64,000 nucleotides of DNA from contig NZ_CALSBS010000002.1 in the NCBI RefSeq assembly GCF_943590815.1, positions 186,001 to 250,000 of the forward strand. The letters are read 5' to 3'. This document shows, piece after piece, positions 29,645 to 40,770 of the stretch. The stretch comes from Pseudocitrobacter vendiensis. GTDB lineage: Bacteria > Pseudomonadota > Gammaproteobacteria > Enterobacterales > Enterobacteriaceae. Position 1 is the stretch's first letter, and the number at the start of each line of letters is the position of its first letter. Below the pieces are notes generated by a model that made no database searches, was not told the DNA's origin, and saw only the letters and a program-made list of their open reading frames with translations. A program made the position numbers and the translations under genes.

Positions 29645-30166
29645 ATGCAAAAGGTAAAATTACCCCTGACTCTCGACCCGGTTCGTACGGCTCAAAAACG
29701 CCTTGATTACCAGGGTATTTATACCCCCGATCAAGTGGAGCGCGTCGCTGCGTCCGTAGTCAGTGTAGACAGTGATGTAGAATGCGAGATGTCCTTCGCT
29801 ATCGATAACCAACGCCTCGCGGTTCTGACCGGTGATGCGAAGGTGACGGTATCGCTGGAATGTCAGCGTTGCGGGAAACCGTTTACTCATCAGGTTTACA
29901 CAAAGTATTGTTTCAGTCCGGTCAAAAATGATGATCAGGTTGAAGCACTCCCGGAAGCGTATGAGCCGATTGAGGTTAACGAATTCGGTGAAATCGATCT
30001 GCTGGCGGTGGTTGAAGATGAAATCATCCTCGCCTTGCCAGTGGTTCCGGTGCATGATTCTGAACACTGTGAAGTGTCCGAGGCGGACATGGTCTTTGGT
30101 GAATTGCCTGAAGAGGCGCAGAAGCCAAACCCATTTGCCGTATTAGCCAGCTTAAAGCGTAAGTAA
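29645..30166 (+). CDS. yceD: Large ribosomal RNA accumulation protein YceD (DUF177)
   Basis: A 173-residue acidic protein, the same length as E. coli Yce[10 protein letters not shown] motif near residue 75 and the C-terminal [20 protein letters not shown] are typical of DUF177. It is required for normal 23S rRNA accumulation in bacteria and plastids; the biochemical activity is unknown. It is the first gene of the rpmF-plsX-fab cluster, with rpmF 16 bases downstream. Confidence 0.93.
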   Translation: MQKVKLPLTLDPVRTAQKRLDYQGIYTPDQVERVAASVVSVDSDVECEMSFAIDNQRLAVLTGDAKVTVSLECQRCGKPFTHQVYTKYCFSPVKNDDQVEALPEAYEPIEVNEFGEIDLLAVVEDEIILALPVVPVHDSEHCEVSEADMVFGELPEEAQKPNPFAVLASLKRK

Positions 30167-30170
30167 TTGA

Positions 30171-30356
<186 letters not shown>

Positions 30357-30436
30357 TCACGCGAAAGCGTGGTGAAGCTTAGTGAGGCGTTCCCTGCTTC
30401 GACAGGGAACATCCAAACCGAGCGGCGACGATAACC

Positions 30437-31495
30437 TTGACACATCTAACCCTGGCGTTAGATGTCATGGGGGGAGATTTCGGCCCTACCGTGACAGTGC
30501 CTGCAGCACTGCAGGCACTGAATTCCTATTCGCAACTCACACTTCTTCTGGTCGGTAACCCCGACGACATTACGCCATTACTCGCCAAAGCTGATTTTGA
30601 GACCCGTTCTCGACTGCAGATTATCCCTGCCCAGTCAGTTATTGCCAGTGATGCACGGCCGTCGCACGCTATCCGCAACAGCCGCGGAACATCGATGCGC
30701 GTGGCGCTGGAACTCGTGAAAGAAGGGCGAGCCGAAGCCTGCGTTAGCGCCGGAAATACCGGTGCGCTGATGGGGTTGGCAAAATTACTGCTCAAACCGC
30801 TACAGGGGATTGAGCGCCCGGCGCTGGTGACGGTATTACCGCATCAGCAGAAGGGAAAAACGGTGGTGCTCGATCTGGGCGCTAACGTTGATTGTGATAG
30901 CACAATGTTGGTTCAGTTTGCGGTGATGGGCTCGGTGCTCGCGGAAGAAGTGGTTGGCATTGAAAACCCTCGCGTGGCGCTGCTAAATATCGGTGAAGAA
31001 GAGACGAAAGGGCTGGACAGCATTCGCGATGCTTCACAGAGACTAAAAACATTGCCGTCTCTGAACTATATTGGCTACCTGGAAGCGAACGAATTGCTGA
31101 CGGGGAAAACAGATGTTTTGGTTTGTGACGGGTTTACAGGTAACGTCACGCTAAAAACCATGGAAGGGGTTGTCAGAATGTTCCTCTCGCTGCTGAAATC
31201 GCAGGGTGAGGGGAAAAAAACGGCGTGGTGGCTGATTTTATTAAAACGTTGGTTACAAAAAAGTCTGACCCGGCGATTCAGTCACCTCAACCCCGACCAG
31301 TATAATGGTGCCTGTCTGTTAGGATTACGCGGCACGGTGATTAAGAGTCATGGTGCGGCGAATCAACGCGCTTTTTGCGTGGCGATTGAACAGGCAGTGC
31401 AGGCGGTGCAGCGACAAGTCCCTCAGCGGATTGCCGCTCGCCTGGAATTGTTATACCCGGTTGGTTTTAAGCCGCAGGATGGCGACGCAAAGTAA
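30437..31495 (+). CDS. plsX: Phosphate acyltransferase PlsX
   Basis: A 352-residue enzyme (E. coli 356) that makes acyl-phosphate from acyl-ACP for phospholipid synthesis. The N-terminal [35 protein letters not shown] and [13 protein letters not shown] motifs are intact; the C-terminal tail is a few residues shorter than in E. coli. The start is TTG at 30437, as in E. coli; no better ATG aligns with the conserved start. It peripherally contacts the membrane and feeds PlsY and PlsC. fabH begins 60 bases later. Confidence 0.95.
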   Translation: MTHLTLALDVMGGDFGPTVTVPAALQALNSYSQLTLLLVGNPDDITPLLAKADFETRSRLQIIPAQSVIASDARPSHAIRNSRGTSMRVALELVKEGRAEACVSAGNTGALMGLAKLLLKPLQGIERPALVTVLPHQQKGKTVVLDLGANVDCDSTMLVQFAVMGSVLAEEVVGIENPRVALLNIGEEETKGLDSIRDASQRLKTLPSLNYIGYLEANELLTGKTDVLVCDGFTGNVTLKTMEGVVRMFLSLLKSQGEGKKTAWWLILLKRWLQKSLTRRFSHLNPDQYNGACLLGLRGTVIKSHGAANQRAFCVAIEQAVQAVQRQVPQRIAARLELLYPVGFKPQDGDAK

Positions 31496-31555
31496 GCGAG
31501 CGACGTGCTGATGTGCCAGGCTGATGGGTATATTACCGGATAAGATTGAGCGTAC

Positions 31556-32509
31556 ATGTATACGAAGATTATTGGTACCGGCAGTTATCTGCCCAAGCAA
31601 GTGCGTACAAACGCCGACCTGGAAAAAATGGTGGATACGACTGACGAGTGGATTGTCACGCGCACAGGTATCCGTGAACGCCGTATTGCAGGCCCGGATG
31701 AATCCGTTGCAACAATGGGCTTTGAAGCTGCTCAACGCGCGCTGGAAATGGCGGGCGTGGATAAAAACGATATCGGCTTGATCGTTGTTGCTACCACCTC
31801 TGCAACGCACGCTTTCCCCAGCGCTGCCTGCCAAATTCAGAGCATGTTAGGCATCAAAGGCTGCCCGGCGTTTGACGTCGCTGCGGCCTGTGCGGGTTTC
31901 ACCTATGCCCTGAGCGTAGCTGACCAGTACGTTAAATCCGGTGCAGTCAAAAATGCGCTGGTGATAGGCTCCGATGTGCTGGCGCGCACCTGTGATCCTA
32001 CGGATCGCGGTACGATCATTATTTTCGGTGACGGTGCGGGCGCCGTGGTTCTTGGCCAGTCCGAAGAACAGGGCATCATCTCTACCCATCTGCACGCAGA
32101 CGGAAGCTATGGCGACCTGCTAACGCTTCCTAACGCCGATCGCGTTAATCCTGAAAATTCCATTTATCTGACCATGGCCGGGAATGAAGTGTTCAAGGTT
32201 GCGGTCACTGAACTGGCACACATCGTTGAAGAGACGCTGGCGGCCAACAATCTTGACCGTGCTGAACTCGACTGGTTAGTGCCGCATCAGGCCAACCTGC
32301 GTATCATCAGCGCGACGGCGAGAAAACTCGGCATGTCAATGGATAACGTTGTGGTGACGCTGGACCGTCACGGCAATACCTCTGCGGCCTCTGTGCCGTG
32401 CGCATTTGATGAAGCCGTGCGCGATGGTCGTATTAAGCGCGGGCAGCTGGTGCTGCTGGAAGCCTTTGGTGGCGGGTTCACCTGGGGCTCTGCACTGGTT
32501 CGTTTCTAA
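31556..32509 (+). CDS. fabH: Beta-ketoacyl-ACP synthase III
   Basis: A 317-residue condensing enzyme, the same length as E. coli FabH, joining acetyl-CoA and malonyl-ACP to start fatty acid synthesis. The catalytic triad is Cys112 ([10 protein letters not shown]), His near 244 (VPHQANLRI) and Asn near 274 ([10 protein letters not shown]). It is followed after 16 bases by fabD. The order plsX-fabH-fabD-fabG-acpP-fabF is the standard type II fatty-acid cluster. Confidence 0.98.
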   Translation: MYTKIIGTGSYLPKQVRTNADLEKMVDTTDEWIVTRTGIRERRIAGPDESVATMGFEAAQRALEMAGVDKNDIGLIVVATTSATHAFPSAACQIQSMLGIKGCPAFDVAAACAGFTYALSVADQYVKSGAVKNALVIGSDVLARTCDPTDRGTIIIFGDGAGAVVLGQSEEQGIISTHLHADGSYGDLLTLPNADRVNPENSIYLTMAGNEVFKVAVTELAHIVEETLAANNLDRAELDWLVPHQANLRIISATARKLGMSMDNVVVTLDRHGNTSAASVPCAFDEAVRDGRIKRGQLVLLEAFGGGFTWGSALVRF

Positions 32510-32525
32510 GTATAAGGATAAAAAA

Positions 32526-33455
32526 ATGACGCAATTTGCTTTTGTGTTCCCTGGGCAGGGTTCTCAAACGGTTGGGATGTTGTCTGAATTAGCGGCAACT
32601 TACCCAATTATTGAAGAGACTTTCCGTGAAGCGTCTGACGCACTGGGTTATGATCTGTGGGCATTGACCCAACAGGGCCCGGCTGAAGAGCTGAACAAAA
32701 CCTGGCAGACACAGCCTGCGCTGTTGACCGCATCCGTTGCGCTGTACCGTTTGTGGCAGCAGCAGGGCGGTAAAGCGCCGGTTCTGATGGCCGGTCATAG
32801 CCTGGGTGAATATTCTGCGCTGGTTTGCGCTGGCGTCATTGATTTCGCTGATGCGGTTCGTCTGGTTGAACTGCGCGGCAAGTTTATGCAGGAAGCTGTT
32901 CCGGCAGGTACCGGTGGCATGTCCGCGATCATTGGGCTGGACGACGCGTCTATTGCCAAAGCCTGTGAAGAGTCTGCCGAAGGGCAGGTGGTTTCTCCGG
33001 TGAACTTTAACTCACCGGGCCAGGTGGTTATCGCCGGTCACAAAGAAGCCGTTGAACGTGCAGGCGCAGCCTGTAAAGCCGCTGGTGCAAAACGTGCGCT
33101 GCCACTGCCGGTCAGCGTACCGTCTCACTGTGCACTGATGAAGCCTGCCGCGGATAAACTGGCCGTCGAGCTGGCAAAAATTACGTTTAACGCACCGCAG
33201 ATCCCGGTAATTAACAACGTGGATGTGCAGTGTGAAACCGCGCCGGACGCGATTCGTGATGCCCTGATCCGCCAGCTGTATAGCCCGGTTCAGTGGACGA
33301 AGAGCGTGGAACTGATGGCGGCGAAAGGTGTTGAGCACCTGTATGAAGTTGGTCCGGGCAAAGTGCTTACCGGCCTGACGAAACGTATTGTAGATACCCT
33401 GACAGCATCGGCGATTAACGAGCCGGAAGCCCTGTCAGCGGCACTTGCGCAATAA
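32526..33455 (+). CDS. fabD: Malonyl-CoA:ACP transacylase
   Basis: A 309-residue transacylase, the same length as E. coli FabD, moving malonyl from CoA to ACP. The nucleophile Ser92 is in GHSLGEYSA, the partner His near 201 in VPSHCALM, and the N-terminal FVFPGQGSQ motif is present. A 40-codon longer open frame overlapping fabH was rejected because the ATG at 32526 has the AAGGATAAAAA leader and the family start MTQFAFVFPGQ. Confidence 0.98.
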   Translation: MTQFAFVFPGQGSQTVGMLSELAATYPIIEETFREASDALGYDLWALTQQGPAEELNKTWQTQPALLTASVALYRLWQQQGGKAPVLMAGHSLGEYSALVCAGVIDFADAVRLVELRGKFMQEAVPAGTGGMSAIIGLDDASIAKACEESAEGQVVSPVNFNSPGQVVIAGHKEAVERAGAACKAAGAKRALPLPVSVPSHCALMKPAADKLAVELAKITFNAPQIPVINNVDVQCETAPDAIRDALIRQLYSPVQWTKSVELMAAKGVEHLYEVGPGKVLTGLTKRIVDTLTASAINEPEALSAALAQ

Positions 33456-33466
33456 AAGAGGAACGC

Positions 33467-34201
33467 ATGAGCTTTGAAGGAAAAATTGCCCTGGTAACAG
33501 GTGCAAGCCGCGGTATTGGCCGCGCAATCGCTGAAACTCTCGTCGCTCGCGGCGCGAAAGTGATCGGCACTGCGACCAGTGAAAACGGCGCGCAGGCGAT
33601 TAGCGAGTACCTGGGTGCGAACGGTAAAGGTCTGATGTTGAATGTGACCGACCCGGCATCTATCGAATCTGTTCTGGAAAATATTCGCGCAGAATTTGGC
33701 GAAGTGGACATTCTGGTCAATAATGCCGGGATTACACGTGATAACCTGTTAATGCGCATGAAAGACGATGAGTGGGACGATATCATCGAAACCAATCTTT
33801 CATCAGTTTTCCGTCTGTCAAAAGCAGTAATGCGCGCTATGATGAAAAAGCGTCACGGTCGTATTATTACTATCGGTTCTGTGGTTGGTACCATGGGAAA
33901 TGCTGGTCAGGCTAACTACGCTGCGGCGAAAGCAGGTCTGATCGGTTTCAGTAAGTCGCTGGCGCGTGAAATTGCGTCTCGCGGTATTACGGTGAACGTT
34001 GTTGCTCCGGGCTTTATTGAAACGGACATGACGCGTGCGCTGTCTGATGACCAGCGTGCGGGTATCCTGGCGCAGGTTCCTGCGGGTCGCCTCGGCGGCG
34101 CACAGGAAATCGCCAACGCGGTTGCATTCCTGGCATCCGACGAAGCAGCTTACATCACGGGTGAAACTTTGCATGTGAACGGCGGGATGTACATGGTCTG
34201 A
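33467..34201 (+). CDS. fabG: 3-oxoacyl-ACP reductase
   Basis: A 244-residue short-chain dehydrogenase, the same length as E. coli FabG, using NADPH to reduce 3-oxoacyl-ACP. TGASRGIGRA (about residues 11-20) binds the cofactor. The catalytic Ser-Tyr-Lys set is in TIGSVVGTMGNAGQANYAAAK (near 138, 151, 155), and NNAGITRDN and the C-terminal GETLHVNGGMYM are conserved. It is 11 bases downstream of fabD; a 209-base gap with the acpP promoter follows. Confidence 0.98.
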   Translation: MSFEGKIALVTGASRGIGRAIAETLVARGAKVIGTATSENGAQAISEYLGANGKGLMLNVTDPASIESVLENIRAEFGEVDILVNNAGITRDNLLMRMKDDEWDDIIETNLSSVFRLSKAVMRAMMKKRHGRIITIGSVVGTMGNAGQANYAAAKAGLIGFSKSLAREIASRGITVNVVAPGFIETDMTRALSDDQRAGILAQVPAGRLGGAQEIANAVAFLASDEAAYITGETLHVNGGMYMV

Positions 34202-34337
34202 CCGCGATTTGCACAAAATGCTCAGGATGCGCGCAGTCTACGTAGTTCTGGGCATAATTAGTGCAAAATGATTTGCGTTATAGGGGGGTATGGCCTCAAA
34301 ATAACGTAAAATCGTGGTAAGACCTGCCGGGATTTAG

Positions 34338-34365
34338 TTGCAAATTTTTCAACATTTTATACACT
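34338..34365 (+). promoter_or_regulatory. acpP promoter
   Basis: TTGCAA, a 16-base spacer and TACACT, about 45 bases upstream of acpP. The following leader has a TCGC-GAAA-GCGA tetraloop hairpin. The same layout is known in E. coli, where acpP is strongly expressed from its own promoter. Confidence 0.65.
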
Positions 34366-34410
34366 ACGAAAACCATCGCGAAAGCGAGTTTTGATAGGAA
34401 ATTTAAGAGT

Positions 34411-34647
34411 ATGAGCACTATCGAAGAACGCGTTAAGAAAATTATCGGCGAACAGCTGGGCGTTAAGCAGGAAGAAGTTGTGAACTCCGCTTCCTTCGTT
34501 GAAGACCTGGGCGCAGATTCTCTTGACACCGTTGAGCTGGTAATGGCTCTGGAAGAAGAGTTTGATACTGAGATTCCGGACGAAGAAGCTGAGAAAATCA
34601 CCACCGTTCAGGCTGCCATTGATTACATCAACGGCCACCAGGCGTAA
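34411..34647 (+). CDS. acpP: Acyl carrier protein
   Basis: A 78-residue very acidic four-helix protein, the same length as E. coli ACP. The 4'-phosphopantetheine attaches to Ser37 in [12 protein letters not shown]. It carries the growing acyl chain to all Fab enzymes and to LpxA, PlsX and others. The Glu/Asp-rich helix II that docks partner enzymes is intact. It has its own promoter and is followed by a terminator. Confidence 0.99.
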   Translation: MSTIEERVKKIIGEQLGVKQEEVVNSASFVEDLGADSLDTVELVMALEEEFDTEIPDEEAEKITTVQAAIDYINGHQA

Positions 34648-34659
34648 GTGAACATCTCC

Positions 34660-35977
<1,318 letters not shown>

Positions 35978-36020
35978 CGCTGACGGCGGGCCCGCTCGCT
36001 GACAGAAAGACCGTTTAAGA

Positions 36021-36046
36021 AGGCCCGCTTTGCGGGTCTTTTTTTA
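36021..36046 (+). terminator. Terminator of fabF
   Basis: GCCCGC-TTT-GCGGGT stem (one G-T pair) followed by CTTTTTTTAT, 45 bases after the fabF stop and before pabC. Confidence 0.85.
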
Positions 36047-36118
36047 TCTTCAGTTTTCTCTGCTTGTCCTGTACTACTCATCCTGCGACACTATCCGCCC
36101 ACCGAAAAGGAGCGCCTT

Positions 36119-36928
36119 ATGTTCTTGATTAACGGCCTGGAACAGGACACCCTCGCGGTCAACGACAGGGCTACCCAGTTTGGCGATGGCTGTTTTACAA
36201 CGGCCCGCATCGAGCAGGGCCGCATATCTTTACTCTCTGCCCACCTCGCGCGCTTACAGCTTGCCTGCCAGCGTTTAAGCATCGCCTTCAATGACTGGAC
36301 GCTCCTTCAAGAGGAAATGTGCCAACTGGCGGCCCAACAACAGCAGGGCGTGCTGAAAGTTATTATTAGCCGCGGCACGGGCGGCAGAGGCTACAGCGGT
36401 GCGGCGTGTGTCTCCGCTACGCGTATTCTTGCCACGTCCGCATCACCTGCTCATTACGCACGCTGGCGCAAGGAAGGCATCACCTTAGCATTCAGCCCGG
36501 TACGTCTGGGGCGCAATCCCTATCTCGCCGGGCTGAAACACCTTAACAGGCTGGAACAGGTGTTGATCCGCTCTCATCTTGAGCAGACGGACGCTGAAGA
36601 GGCGCTGGTTCTTGACAGCGAAGGGTGGGTTACGGAATGCTGTGCGGCTAACTTGTTCTGGCGCAAGGGGCAGGATGTTTTTACACCGCGTCTTGATCAG
36701 GCGGGCGTGAATGGGATCATGCGCCAGCATATTATTGCGCAGCTTGCCGCATCGCCTTACACGCTGATTGAGGTGGTCGCGCTGCCGGAAGCGTTAGCCG
36801 ATGCAGATGAAGTGTTAATCTGCAATGCGTTGATGCCGTTAGTGCCGGTGCAACACTACGCCGGGTTCGATTGGCCGTCGCGCGAACTTTACCAATATTT
36901 AGCCCCATTTTGTGAGTTGTCTGATTAG
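36119..36928 (+). CDS. pabC: Aminodeoxychorismate lyase
   Basis: A 269-residue fold-type IV PLP enzyme, the same length as E. coli PabC, releasing pyruvate from aminodeoxychorismate to give p-aminobenzoate for folate. The PLP lysine is in [13 protein letters not shown] (near 159). The N-terminal [13 protein letters not shown] and C-terminal [13 protein letters not shown] are typical. It is followed by mltG after one base, starting a pabC-mltG-tmk-holB-ycfH operon. Confidence 0.95.
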   Translation: MFLINGLEQDTLAVNDRATQFGDGCFTTARIEQGRISLLSAHLARLQLACQRLSIAFNDWTLLQEEMCQLAAQQQQGVLKVIISRGTGGRGYSGAACVSATRILATSASPAHYARWRKEGITLAFSPVRLGRNPYLAGLKHLNRLEQVLIRSHLEQTDAEEALVLDSEGWVTECCAANLFWRKGQDVFTPRLDQAGVNGIMRQHIIAQLAASPYTLIEVVALPEALADADEVLICNALMPLVPVQHYAGFDWPSRELYQYLAPFCELSD

Positions 36929-36929
36929 C

Positions 36930-37952
36930 ATGAAGAAATTGTTAGGCGTTATTTTGATACTGCTGGTAGTGATGGCTATCGCTGCGGGCATTGGCGCGTG
37001 GAAAGTTCGTCAACTGGCGAACAGCACGCTGTTAATTAAAGAAGAGACCATTTTCTCCCTCAAAGCTGGAACAGGCCGACTGGCGCTGGGCCAACAGCTT
37101 TACGGCGAAAAAATCATTAAACGTCCGCGCGTGTTTCAGTGGCTGCTACGGCTTGAGCCGGAGCTTTCTCACTTCAAAGCCGGGACCTATCGCTTTACGC
37201 CATCGATGACCGTACGCGAAATGCTGCAATTGCTCGAGAGCGGCAAAGAGGCGCAGTTCCCGCTGCGCTTTGTTGAAGGTATGCGGGTGAGCGATTATCT
37301 GCGTCAGCTGCGCGATGCGCCGTATGTGAAGCATACGCTGGCGGACGACAGTTACGAAACCGTCGCAAAGGTGCTTGAGCTGGAGCATCCGGATTGGGTG
37401 GAGGGCTGGTTATGGCCCGATACCTGGATGTACACCGCCAATACCAGTGATGTGGCGATTCTCAAACGTGCGCACCAGAAAATGGTGACCGAGGTCGATA
37501 AGGTCTGGGAAGGGCGTATGGAAGGGCTACCGTATAAAGACCAGAATGAACTGGTGACCATGGCATCGATTATCGAGAAAGAGACGGCCGTCGCTGAAGA
37601 GCGCGATCGTGTGGCGTCTGTTTTTATCAATCGCCTGCGTATTGGTATGCGTCTGCAAACCGACCCGACCGTGATTTACGGGATGGGTGAGGGTTATAAT
37701 GGTAAATTGACGCGTAAAGATCTGGAAACGCCGACGGCTTACAACACCTATGTCATTGCCGGCATGCCGCCGGGGCCGATCGCGGCACCTGGGGAAGCGT
37801 CGTTGAAAGCAGCGGCGCATCCGGCCAAAACGCCGTATCTCTATTTTGTTGCTGACGGCAAAGGCGGCCACACTTTCAATACTAATCTGGTCAGCCATAA
37901 CCGCTCAGTGCAGGACTATCTAAAAGCCCTTAAGGAAAAAAATGCGCAGTAA
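36930..37952 (+). CDS. mltG: Endolytic transglycosylase MltG
   Basis: A 340-residue inner-membrane protein, the same length as E. coli MltG/YceG. It has one N-terminal membrane helix (about residues 4-22), a LysM-like segment and the YceG catalytic domain with the Glu in [11 protein letters not shown] (near 218). It cuts nascent glycan strands and may set their length. The start at 36930 (MKKLLGVIL) fits the membrane anchor; the frame is open six codons earlier into pabC. Its last 11 bases overlap tmk. Confidence 0.95.
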   Translation: MKKLLGVILILLVVMAIAAGIGAWKVRQLANSTLLIKEETIFSLKAGTGRLALGQQLYGEKIIKRPRVFQWLLRLEPELSHFKAGTYRFTPSMTVREMLQLLESGKEAQFPLRFVEGMRVSDYLRQLRDAPYVKHTLADDSYETVAKVLELEHPDWVEGWLWPDTWMYTANTSDVAILKRAHQKMVTEVDKVWEGRMEGLPYKDQNELVTMASIIEKETAVAEERDRVASVFINRLRIGMRLQTDPTVIYGMGEGYNGKLTRKDLETPTAYNTYVIAGMPPGPIAAPGEASLKAAAHPAKTPYLYFVADGKGGHTFNTNLVSHNRSVQDYLKALKEKNAQ

Positions 37953-38583
37953 CTATATCGTCATCGAAGGTCTGGAAGGCGCAGGGAAAACCACCGCACG
38001 CGATGTAGTGGTAAAAACCTTGCAAGAACTGGGCATCACGGATCTGGTTTTTACCCGTGAGCCGGGCGGGACCGTCCTTGCTGAAAAACTGCGTAGCCTG
38101 GTGCTGGATATCAAATCTGTCGGTGATGAAGTGATCACCGATAAAGCCGAAGTCTTAATGTTTTACGCCGCGCGCGTACAATTGGTGGAGACGGTCATTA
38201 AACCGGCGCTGGCGAAGGGGGAGTGGGTAATTGGCGATCGCCACGATCTCTCCACCCAGGCGTATCAGGGCGGCGGACGCGGTATTGATCAACACATGCT
38301 GGCGACGCTGCGCAATGCGGTGCTGGGCGATTTTCGACCGAACCTGACGCTCTATCTGGATGTTACGCCGGAAGTGGGCCTGAAACGCGCCCGAGCCCGT
38401 GGCGACCTTGACCGTATTGAGCAGGAGTCGCTGAACTTCTTCAATCGTACCCGGGCGCGCTATCTTGAGCTGGCGGCGGCAGATGATAGCATTCGCACTA
38501 TCGATGCGACGCAACCATTGCAGCAGGTCATGAGCGACATCCGCCAGACGGTTATCGACTGGGTTGCGGAGCAGCAGGCATGA
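37942..38583 (+). CDS. tmk: Thymidylate kinase
   Basis: A 213-residue dTMP kinase, the same length as E. coli Tmk, converting dTMP to dTDP. The P-loop is [12 protein letters not shown] (residues 7-18), FTREPGGT binds dTMP, and the [15 protein letters not shown] block with LID arginines is the E. coli-type (type II) signature. It overlaps mltG by 11 bases at the start and holB by four at the end, implying coupled translation. Confidence 0.97.
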   Translation: MRSNYIVIEGLEGAGKTTARDVVVKTLQELGITDLVFTREPGGTVLAEKLRSLVLDIKSVGDEVITDKAEVLMFYAARVQLVETVIKPALAKGEWVIGDRHDLSTQAYQGGGRGIDQHMLATLRNAVLGDFRPNLTLYLDVTPEVGLKRARARGDLDRIEQESLNFFNRTRARYLELAAADDSIRTIDATQPLQQVMSDIRQTVIDWVAEQQA

Positions 38584-39584
38584 AATGGTATCCGTGGCTA
38601 CGTCCCGCTTTTGAACAGCTGATTACCAGCTATCAGGCCGGTCGAGGCCATCATGCGCTGCTGGTGCAGGCGCGCGTTGGTATGGGCGAGGAAGCGCTGG
38701 TCTATGCGTTGACGCGCTATCTGATGTGCCAGCAACCTGATGGCCATAAAAGCTGCGGGAAATGCCATAGCTGCCAGTTGATGCAGGCCGGTACGCATCC
38801 GGACTATTACGCGCTTGCGCCAGAAAAGGGCAAGAGCACGCTGGGTATTGATGCGGTGCGTGAGGTCAGTGAGAAGCTGTACGAGCATGCCCGACTGGGC
38901 GGCGCGAAAGTGGTGTGGATTGCCGATGCGGCGATCCTCACAGAAGCCGCCGCCAATGCGTTGTTGAAAACGCTGGAAGAGCCGCCGAAAAATACCTGGT
39001 TCTTCCTCGCCTGTGAAGATCCCGCGCGTCTGCTGGCAACCTTACGCAGCCGTTGTCGTCTTTTTCATCTCGCACCGCCGTCTGAACAGTACGGTTTAGC
39101 CTGGCTGGAACGAGAAGTGACAATGTCACAAAATGAATTGCTGGCAGCGCTCCGCCTCAGCGCCAGCGCGCCTGCGGCGGCGCAAACGCTGCTTCAGGAA
39201 GAGATCTGGGCATCCCGGGCAAAACTGTGTCAGGGGCTCTCTGCTACCCTTAGCAGCGGTGACTGGCTGGTGTTGCTGCCGTTACTGAATCATGAAACGG
39301 TGGCCCAGCGTTTGCACTGGCTGGCATCGCTGCTGCTTGATGCGCTCAAACAGCAGCAGGGTATCAGCGCGATTGTGAACGTCGATTATGGCGCGTTGGT
39401 GCAGCAGATCGCCCATGCGATAACGTCAGCGCGACTCCAGGCTATCGTGGCGGATATCTGTTCCTGTCGCGAACAGTTGCTGAACGTGACGGGGCTGAAC
39501 CGTGAATTGATCCTCACCGAGCGCCTTCTGCGCTGGGAACATTACTTGCAACCTGGTGCGGTACTGCCGGTATCGCATCTCTAA
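38580..39584 (+). CDS. holB: DNA polymerase III subunit delta'
   Basis: A 334-residue clamp-loader subunit, the same length as E. coli HolB. The AAA+ fold has a degenerate P-loop ([11 protein letters not shown]) that does not bind ATP, the zinc module cysteines in [16 protein letters not shown] (near 50, 59, 62, 65), and the SRC arginine-finger motif LRSRCR. It starts inside the tmk stop (ATGA overlap). ycfH begins ten bases later. Confidence 0.96.
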   Translation: MKWYPWLRPAFEQLITSYQAGRGHHALLVQARVGMGEEALVYALTRYLMCQQPDGHKSCGKCHSCQLMQAGTHPDYYALAPEKGKSTLGIDAVREVSEKLYEHARLGGAKVVWIADAAILTEAAANALLKTLEEPPKNTWFFLACEDPARLLATLRSRCRLFHLAPPSEQYGLAWLEREVTMSQNELLAALRLSASAPAAAQTLLQEEIWASRAKLCQGLSATLSSGDWLVLLPLLNHETVAQRLHWLASLLLDALKQQQGISAIVNVDYGALVQQIAHAITSARLQAIVADICSCREQLLNVTGLNRELILTERLLRWEHYLQPGAVLPVSHL

Positions 39585-39594
39585 GAGAGACATT

Positions 39595-40389
39595 ATGTTT
39601 TTAGTCGACTCGCACTGCCATCTTGATGGCCTCGATTATGAAAACCTGCATAAAGATGTAGATGACGTGCTGGCCAAAGCCGCCGCACGCGATGTGAAAT
39701 TTTGTCTGGCTGTGGCCACTACCTTGCCCGGTTATCGTGGCATGCGCGATCTGGTCGGTCAGCGGCCTGGCGTAGTTTTCTCCTGCGGCGTACATCCCCT
39801 GAACCAGGATGAAGAATACGATGTAGAAGAGCTGCGCCGTCTGGCGGCAGAAGAGGGTGTGGTCGCCATGGGCGAAACCGGGCTCGACTACTATTACACA
39901 CCGGAAACAAAACCCCGTCAGCAGATCTCCTTCCGCCAGCATATCCAGATTGGTCGCGAACTGAACAAACCGGTTATCGTTCATACGCGCGAAGCACGTG
40001 TTGATACGCTGGCGATTCTTCGCGAAGAAAAGGTGACGGATTGCGGTGGCGTACTACACTGTTTCACAGAAGACAGAGAAACCGCAGGTAAGTTGCTGGA
40101 TATGGGGTTCTATATCTCTTTCTCGGGGATTGTGACCTTCCGTAACGCTGAGCAACTGCGTGATGCCGCGCGTTACGTGCCGTTGGATCGTTTGCTGGTT
40201 GAAACGGATTCGCCGTATCTGGCGCCGGTACCGCATCGCGGTAAAGAGAATCAGCCCGCGATGACGCGTGATGTTGCAGAGTATATGGCCGTTCTGAAGG
40301 GCGTTACTGTTGAAGAACTGGCGCAGCAGACGACACAAAACTTCGCCAGTCTCTTCCATATTGACCCCGCCCGCCTGCAACTTCCCTGA
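39595..40389 (+). CDS. ycfH: TatD-family metal-dependent hydrolase YcfH
   Basis: A 264-residue TIM-barrel hydrolase (265 in E. coli YcfH), of the TatD deoxyribonuclease family. The metal ligands are visible: HxH in DSHCHLDGL (near 7-9), Glu in GETGLDYYY, His in VIVHTREA, His in LHCFTEDRE and Asp in ETDSPYLAP. The physiological substrate is not settled. The start at 39595 follows AAGAGAGACATT; a 13-codon longer frame overlaps holB. A terminator follows before ptsG. Confidence 0.93.
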   Translation: MFLVDSHCHLDGLDYENLHKDVDDVLAKAAARDVKFCLAVATTLPGYRGMRDLVGQRPGVVFSCGVHPLNQDEEYDVEELRRLAAEEGVVAMGETGLDYYYTPETKPRQQISFRQHIQIGRELNKPVIVHTREARVDTLAILREEKVTDCGGVLHCFTEDRETAGKLLDMGFYISFSGIVTFRNAEQLRDAARYVPLDRLLVETDSPYLAPVPHRGKENQPAMTRDVAEYMAVLKGVTVEELAQQTTQNFASLFHIDPARLQLP

Positions 40390-40440
40390 TTTCTCAGCTT
40401 ATTTTAAAGCTCGTAATTAATAATCAAAGCGAGTAAAGTT

Positions 40441-40475
40441 CACCGCCATTAAAATGGCGGTGGATGGAGTTTTTG
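40441..40475 (+). terminator. Terminator of the pabC-ycfH operon
   Basis: Perfect 9-base arms CACCGCCAT and ATGGCGGTG with a TAAA-type loop, then GATGGAGTTTTTG, 51 bases after ycfH. Confidence 0.8.
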
Positions 40476-40532
40476 TAACATTTGGCAATCAGTTATGTAA
40501 AGTTACATAAGTATTTCATCTGTCGCTCATTG

Positions 40533-40554
40533 AAACGTGATAGCCGTCAAACAA
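40533..40554 (+). promoter_or_regulatory. CRP-type site of ptsG
   Basis: CGTGATAGCCGTCAAAC keeps the GTGA-N6-TCA half-sites and the neighbouring bases of the known E. coli ptsG CRP site. It lies upstream of the Mlc operator and promoter. Confidence 0.7.
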
Positions 40555-40564
40555 AGTTCAGGGT

Positions 40565-40591
40565 ATTTATTTTACTCTGTGTAATAAATAA
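40565..40591 (+). promoter_or_regulatory. Mlc operator of ptsG
   Basis: TTATTTTACTCTG followed by TGTAATAAATAAA is essentially identical to the E. coli ptsG Mlc operator as I recall it. Mlc would repress ptsG until EIICB-Glc is dephosphorylated by glucose transport and sequesters it. Confidence 0.85.
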
Positions 40592-40661
40592 AGGGCGCTT
40601 AGATGCCCGTTACACGACGAGGTTACTCCCCCCTCGTTAATGCGTGAAAACGTAGAAAAAA

Positions 40662-40739
40662 TACACAACATCATTCTTGTTGCGTCAGCTGGCACCGTAA
40701 CTGCCGCTAACGCAGACGTAGCCCGAAAGGTGGTGTGTA
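40662..40739 (+). other. Extra structured segment in the ptsG leader
   Basis: A segment of about 78 bases with no counterpart in the E. coli leader as I recall it, bounded by TACACA and TGTGTA. It contains CAACA...TGTTG and a long stem TGCGTcAGC...GCTaACGCA with an inner GGCA...TGCC. It lies just upstream of the SgrS pairing sequence, within the presumed untranslated leader. Confidence 0.6.
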
Positions 40740-40749
40740 AAAGCACAAA

Positions 40750-40770
40750 TACTCAGGAGCACTCTCAATT
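40750..40770 (+). promoter_or_regulatory. SgrS small-RNA pairing site at the ptsG start
   Basis: ACTCAGGAGCACTCTCAATT just before ATG is the region of ptsG mRNA that the SgrS small RNA covers in E. coli during glucose-phosphate stress. It includes the CAGGAG ribosome-binding site. The sgrS gene is not in this window. Confidence 0.8.

Larger units (their letters stand above)
40390..40770. other. ycfH-ptsG intergenic region
   Basis: This 381-base stretch contains the ycfH terminator, CRP and Mlc sites, the ptsG promoter region and a ptsG leader longer than the E. coli one, ending in the SgrS pairing sequence. No protein gene is supported. Confidence 0.8.
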
